Under the pieces are notes generated by a model. That model did not search any database. It was not told the DNA's origin and saw nothing but the letters and a program-made list of their open reading frames with translations. The translations under genes and the position numbers were made by a program. A stretch of 64,000 bases of DNA from Dendrobium chrysotoxum. Its lineage: Eukaryota > Streptophyta > Magnoliopsida > Asparagales > Orchidaceae. This document shows positions 59,031-64,000 of this stretch, in pieces. Within the stretch, counting starts at the first letter, position 1; each line of letters starts with the position of its first letter. The stretch is taken from NCBI GenBank assembly GCA_019925795.1, contig CM034306.1, positions 51,888,758 to 51,952,757 on the forward strand, written 5' to 3'.

Positions 59031-62000
59031 GTAATATTTAGTAAGCTCTATCCTAAGAGTCAAGGAGTCGTTATAAAAATATTTTAAATCAAATGATATA
59101 CAACATGCATATAAAAAAATAGAAACTACTCAAATATAATGTATAAAAGAACTAATTTTATTGATTTATAAATTTATAAAGTATAACCCAGGATCTGCAA
59201 AAAAGTAATGGTGGCTAGGCCCCACCAATAATAAACATGAATTCTAATCTTATCATATATATGTAGAATCAAATATAACTTCTTATAGTCTTCGAGTTCC
59301 AAGTCTTCTATGAAATTTCAAAAAGGATATTCTCTTAGAAAGAGGACATTATTTTTTGGAGCCCCACTTGTATATGCATAAGCAGTTATCTTTGACTCTT
59401 TTATAACTCACGACACTTTATAACTCAATATATACACAGAAATCTATGAAATTTAAATATACATTTCTCTTTTCATATACATCGTCACATAGGAACATTC
59501 TACTTTGCAAGAATATAAAGAGCAGATAATAAAATGTAGATATGACGGTGCAATGTAAGCAGTTATATATATATATAAGTATATGAAAGTAAATTGTACG
59601 GCCCTGAATTCATTCACTCCACTCTTTGGTGCACTGACAGAAAAGTAAATATGACATCCATATTTTGCAGAAAGTAAGTAAACACACAGGGTGCCCATTA
59701 GGCAAAGGCACCTGCAATCAAACCAAATCAATCCACCAGCCTAACCTAGGCTAAAGTTAGTTGCCCTTAAAAATCATCTAAGTGTGTGAAAGAGGCTGTG
59801 TGGCTTTGATATGTCATATAGAAATTTAATATTTATATTGCGTGTATTTTTAAGGTTTATTCATTAAAGGTTAAAAGGGAATTTAATTAAAGTTTAAGTG
59901 ATATGTATTTGCGTTTTAAATTATTCGAGTTTTAAATGTTAAAGTTGTTTATTTAGTTTTAAATTATTTATAGATTAATAACCCCCAAAGTGCAAGGGTT
60001 ATTAATATATAAATCCTATAATTTTCAAATGAAACATTCATCCTCTATGCAGGACAGATGATCATATAAGAGCCTTTAAAGATTTATTAGAGATAGAGAA
60101 GGGACCTTATAAATTAAATACACATGCTCTCCACATGGAAATAAGCATAATGTATAAGGTTGATATATTATTTATCGTTCCAAGATCCCCCAATCCAATG
60201 CATCAGTACATTCCTGAAAGAAGTCATACACACCACATAAGGGATCTTTTGGTTATTTAAAGTATATTAAAGGCCTTGAAAATGAATGCCAAAATGCCCT
60301 CCAAAAGACATTAAACATTAGGCATAAAGGCCTAAATTCATTTATTTTAAATTAATTTTCAAATTTGATTGATTAAAATAAATTTTAATCAATAAAATTA
60401 ACAAATTAGATTGATTAAAATAAATTTTAATCAATCAAATTATCAAATTAATTTAGCTTAAATGAATTAGAATTTAATTTAGATTATTTTTTATTGTAAT
60501 ACTAAAAATTTTTAATTAATTATTAAATTTGTAATTAATTTTAATTAATTATTAAAGAATTAAAATTAAAATTTATTCTAAAATTTTATTTAAATTTGAA
60601 TTATTTATTTTTGAATTTTATTTAATTTTATTAAAATTTTAATGAATTTTTTAATTTCGTTTATATTTTTAATGAATTTATTTAATAAATTTTAATTAAG
60701 GGTAAATAAATTATTAATTAAATTTAAATGAAATTTAATTTTATATTTTAATTTTTGTTGATTTTATGATTGATTTAAAATTGATTGAAGGTTATTTTAT
60801 ATTTTTAAGAATTTTATTTAGTTTATTTGCATTGGTTGAAGTATGAACCCTTAATGAAGGGTTAATTAAAATTGATCATTTTTATAAGATCAATTAATGT
60901 CAAAATGGGGTGAATTCAAGTCATTGGGTATATGACACTAAGTTTTTTATGTTTAATATTTCATCCTAAATGGATGTGTATAATGAATCCTAGAATTGCC
61001 TAAGTGAGCTAAGATAAATCCTTAATTATTGTCCTTCAATAACACTAAATTTGAATAGGATTGCAATCAAGTTTACTAACCCTTTGATATACACATAAGC
61101 AATCAAAACATAGCAATCATGAGTGTGCTAAATCTAAGAGAATTGGGTGAATCAAATTCCTAAACACTTTGAGTCAAATAACAACTCAGTTGTTTATAAA
61201 TTTGATATCCATTAGTGAATGATTCTACATACCCCTTGGAAAACTCATAGGATGTGAATGACATCTAATGAATTACTCCTTTCAAAACTTAATTCAAATG
61301 ATTGAATTTTTAAGGGATATGTAATGAAGATTGAAGAACATTAGTGATACAATTATCCCTTAAACACTTAATAAACACACTTGAATTTAATTTTCCCCAA
61401 TTAAGCTCTGTTTAACAATTTCATAGAGGGCTTAAGTGTTTGAAATAATTTTTGAAAAAAAAATTTATAATGAATTTTCAAAATTAAAGGTCAAATCAAG
61501 ACTTATGATTTTATAAATTCATTAACTAATTATATTCATATCAAATAATCTTGAAAAATTCATGGAAGGTCAAGGATAGGTCCTAGTTCTCCCCTGCCAA
61601 AATTTGGATCAATACGATTTGTATATTTTTATGTAAAAAATAAAATAAATTTTTATGTATTATTAAAATAATCAAATTAATATTAATAAAATTAACCTAA
61701 TTTTATTTTTCAAATATAGTACTCTTCATCCTGAATCCATAGGGTCCAAGAACTCTAAAATTGGATTAAAAATAAATTTCCTATAATTTTTTGAAGTTTT
61801 AATGAGTTTATGGATTTAATTAAATCATTTAAATGAGTTTTATCAAAAACGGTGGCAGGGGGCAATCATGTCTAATGAGTGAATGGCAGCGCAGTTTTGA
61901 ACCGCGCAGCTACTTATCCATGTCAACTATGTTGTGGGACTGTTGGATCATCCACAGTTTGGAATGGACAACCTAGATGCCGTCGAATGAAGATCCAGGC

Positions 62001-62744
62001 GGTGAGGTGATTGGTGGCATTTGGATGAACCATAGAATGACAAGATTTGAGCCATTGATCACGAGATCAACAGCTTAAATTTTGTACAGTTTGCATGTTA
62101 TTTTAATAAACCCTGGAAGATGAAGAACGTCTCATTTACAAAGATGGCTCGATCACTATTTATAAAATTTTAAACAGAGCTTTAGGGGATATAATAGAAC
62201 AATGGGGAAGTAATTTTGCGGTTTGAAAAGTGCTTTATAGAAAGTTATTTAACCCTATCTATTGCAGGCCAGGGTTCTAGTTTTACCTCACTAGGATGGA
62301 TCTTAGAAGCTGGTTTTGGTCTTATTTTTCTTGTTAAAATGTTTAAATTGATCCTCTAGAAAATGTCAATAATTGGGAAGGTCTGCATTACGAGCTAGGG
62401 AGTCTAGACAGACTTTGAAGGGAAGATGGCTAAAAGTTTGCCACCGATAGCCTTTGGGTGGTGGAGCTAAGGAAGTATAGAGGTGATCCTGGAGAGCTAG
62501 AATGGAATGAAACCTGGAACTTGGAGATATTTAGAGAATGCAATTGATTGAATCAATGGTTTTTATACATTTTGGCTAATTCAAACCCAAAGGACCTGTT
62601 GGATGGCTGTGATTTATTTGGATGCATTCTAAGATGTTGCTAAGTGTCCTTTAGGTGGTTAGAGGCCTGAGTAAAGGATAATAGTGGTGGGAAAAATTAT
62701 GTCACCATGCAGATTTTGATTTCTCCTATTTTATAATTAAATAC
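59031..62744 (+). repeat. Family R copy 4 (diverged)
   Basis: Starts within the R sequence, without the head block. Landmarks: hairpin 59209-59227, ACCAGCCTAACCTAGG-like block at about 59736, long inverted repeat at 59974-60006, AT-rich middle, a GC-richer block at 61850-62050 with ACCGCGCAGCT, then diverged sequence. No genes. Confidence 0.5.
59974..60006. other. 11-bp inverted repeat in R copy 4
   Basis: ATTAATAACCC and GGGTTATTAAT, perfect arms around an 11-base loop. Confidence 0.7.
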
Positions 62745-63246
62745 TACATTAAGAATAAAGTACAGTCTCGGGAGACTAACACAATATCTATAATGGATTT
62801 AATATCAAAATAGGATTTTGAAAAATGACATTTTTATGATCAAACATGATTCAGAGAATAACATATCATCTCGAAAGATGATTATGAAATTCTATAGAAT
62901 ATGTTTAAAAATAGAAATGAAGTTTTAAAAATTCAACCACTCTTATGATTAGAGGCAACGAGGAGAATACAACATCATCTTAAAAGACGAACGTGATATT
63001 CTTCAAGGCATCCAAAAATAAGAATGAGTTTTATAAAATTTGTCGCTTTTAAGATCGAATATAACAAGGAGAATGTTATACCATCTAGGGAGACGAAAAT
63101 AACATTATATAAGTATATTCAAAATTAAAAATAAGTTTTAGAAAATAATCTGCGTTCCTAAAGATTTTTCCCTTATCTTATGTACATAAAATAAGGTTTA
63201 TTTTAAACTGGAGTTCTCAAATCCTTGTAGGGGCAAGCCCCTATAG
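62745..63246 (+). repeat. Tandem ~105-bp units, each with its own hairpin
   Basis: Hairpins at 62764-62777 (AGTCTC-GG-GAGACT), 62865-62882 (ATCATCT-CGAA-AGATGAT), 62975-62990 (TCATCTT-AA-AAGACGA form, one mismatch), 63082-63095 (CATCT-AGGG-AGACG, one mismatch) and 63226-63245 (TGTAGGGG-CAAG-CCCCTATA). Between them recurs an AAAAATARRAATRAGTTT-like spacer. It leads into R copy 5 and is the counterpart of 19337-19909. Confidence 0.6.
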
Positions 63247-64000
63247 TTAATTATATCCTAGGAGGGGTACTCCTAAGAAAACTCTCGATTAAACCAGTGA
63301 TTTCGTACCCTTTGATTACAAAGTAGAAGATAAGGAAAGAAGTAGGAATTTTCAAGGAGAAAACTCAACATTGAACAGTTATTGACGAGCCAAAGGAAGA
63401 AAAGTAGGAGGTGTCGGATTCTGAGAAGCTTAGAGACAACCTCAGTCTACCCTATGTTGGGCTTTACATTTTAAGAGAGAAATTTTTAGGTTTGAGTTGA
63501 CATTTTATTAGAAATTTGGGATTATATTCCCGGAGGGTAAGGGCTTAATATTTAAAAATCTACCTCAGAACCTAAATCTAATTTGGGTATTACAGAGTAG
63601 TGACCCGAACCTAGCTAATGAAGTGCAAATTTGGACTTACCCGGGCCTGGATTGGGGAGCCAGCTAACCACATAGGCGATTCAAATCCATGTGTCCAGTC
63701 TTTTATGAAAGATGGGTAGGAACGTTATTTAAGTTTTGAAGAATCGGGGCCGACATCTAAGACAAATCCTAATTGACCCCTTTACTTATGTAGGGTAAAT
63801 GATGCTTAAGAGTATAATGCAATTAAAATTTTAGACTATTTTGATTTATATCTAATGCAATGCATGCTAATTGACTCGAATGCATAAAATGATTTATGAA
63901 ACAGTTTTAAAATCAGGCTTAGAAAATAAATTTTTCCTAGAGATTGCACAACATCCCCTTGACAGAACTGCACCATAATAGGCCAGGTGGTCTGCCAGAA
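63247..64000 (+). repeat. Family R copy 5, cut by the window edge
   Basis: Matches copy 2 from about 19911 to 20680 in order: CTCTCGATTAA (63283), GGGATTATATTCCCGGAGG (63519-63537), GGATTGGGGAGCCAGCTAA (about 63649) and GGCCAGGTGGTCTGCCAGAA, the last bases of the window. A hairpin TAGGAG-GGGTA-CTCCTA lies at 63259-63275. Confidence 0.75.

Noticed and set aside
1..64000. tRNA, rRNA or snRNA genes
   Set aside because: None recognised. The TGGTATCAGAG words at 27556, 37234 and 50068 are retroelement primer binding sites, not tRNA genes.

Overview
This is nuclear DNA of a flowering plant. The evidence is an intron-split gene for a mitochondrial ribosomal protein with a plant telo-box in its promoter, plant-type LINE 3' ends, and nested Ty1/copia (SIRE-like) and Ty3/gypsy (Athila-like and chromovirus-like) retrotransposons. 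The species cannot be named from the sequence alone. One cellular gene is visible; nearly everything else is mobile DNA or its remains.

Region 1 (1-8590): the minus-strand gene RPS9M (mitochondrial uS9) runs from an ATG at 8552 through exons at 8552-7886, 1370-930 and 566-486. The last exon lies beyond the left edge. Its 6.5-kb first intron holds a LINE zinc-finger relic, a second degraded LINE and a direct-repeat pair that looks like an old LTR element.

Region 2 (8.9-14.9 kb): minus-strand Ty3/gypsy remains with TGTRA...TRACA long terminal repeats of 1.5-1.7 kb around a gag relic.

Region 3 (14.9-26.3 kb): two copies, in inverted orientation, of a large non-coding repeat called family R here. 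R recurs at 47.7-59.0 kb (split by a later insertion), 59.0-62.7 kb and 63.2 kb to the right edge. R copies carry many short hairpins whose stems differ between copies while pairing is kept.

Region 4 (26.6-47.7 kb): a hAT-like non-autonomous element, a 3'-truncated Ty3/gypsy element, and an Athila-like element. The Athila-like integrase gene is split by a complete 11.2-kb SIRE-like copia element (35628-46860) that retains both LTRs, PBS, PPT and a 5-bp target duplication with one mismatch. This copia element has gag, protease, integrase, RT and RNase H, all decayed, plus an extra ORF between pol and the 3' LTR. Two truncated LINE 3' ends also lie here.

Region 5 (47.7-64 kb): R copies. The first is interrupted by a 4.8-kb copia element (48424-53255) that keeps only gag between its LTRs.

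Most notable observations: (a) arrays of a 15-bp palindrome (consensus ATCGT-N5-ACGAT) lie just upstream of TATA boxes in the LTRs of both copia families, and again inside the large element upstream of a TATA-like box and the extra ORF; (b) family R has hairpin arrays with apparent compensatory stem changes. Both are read by eye and need computation.
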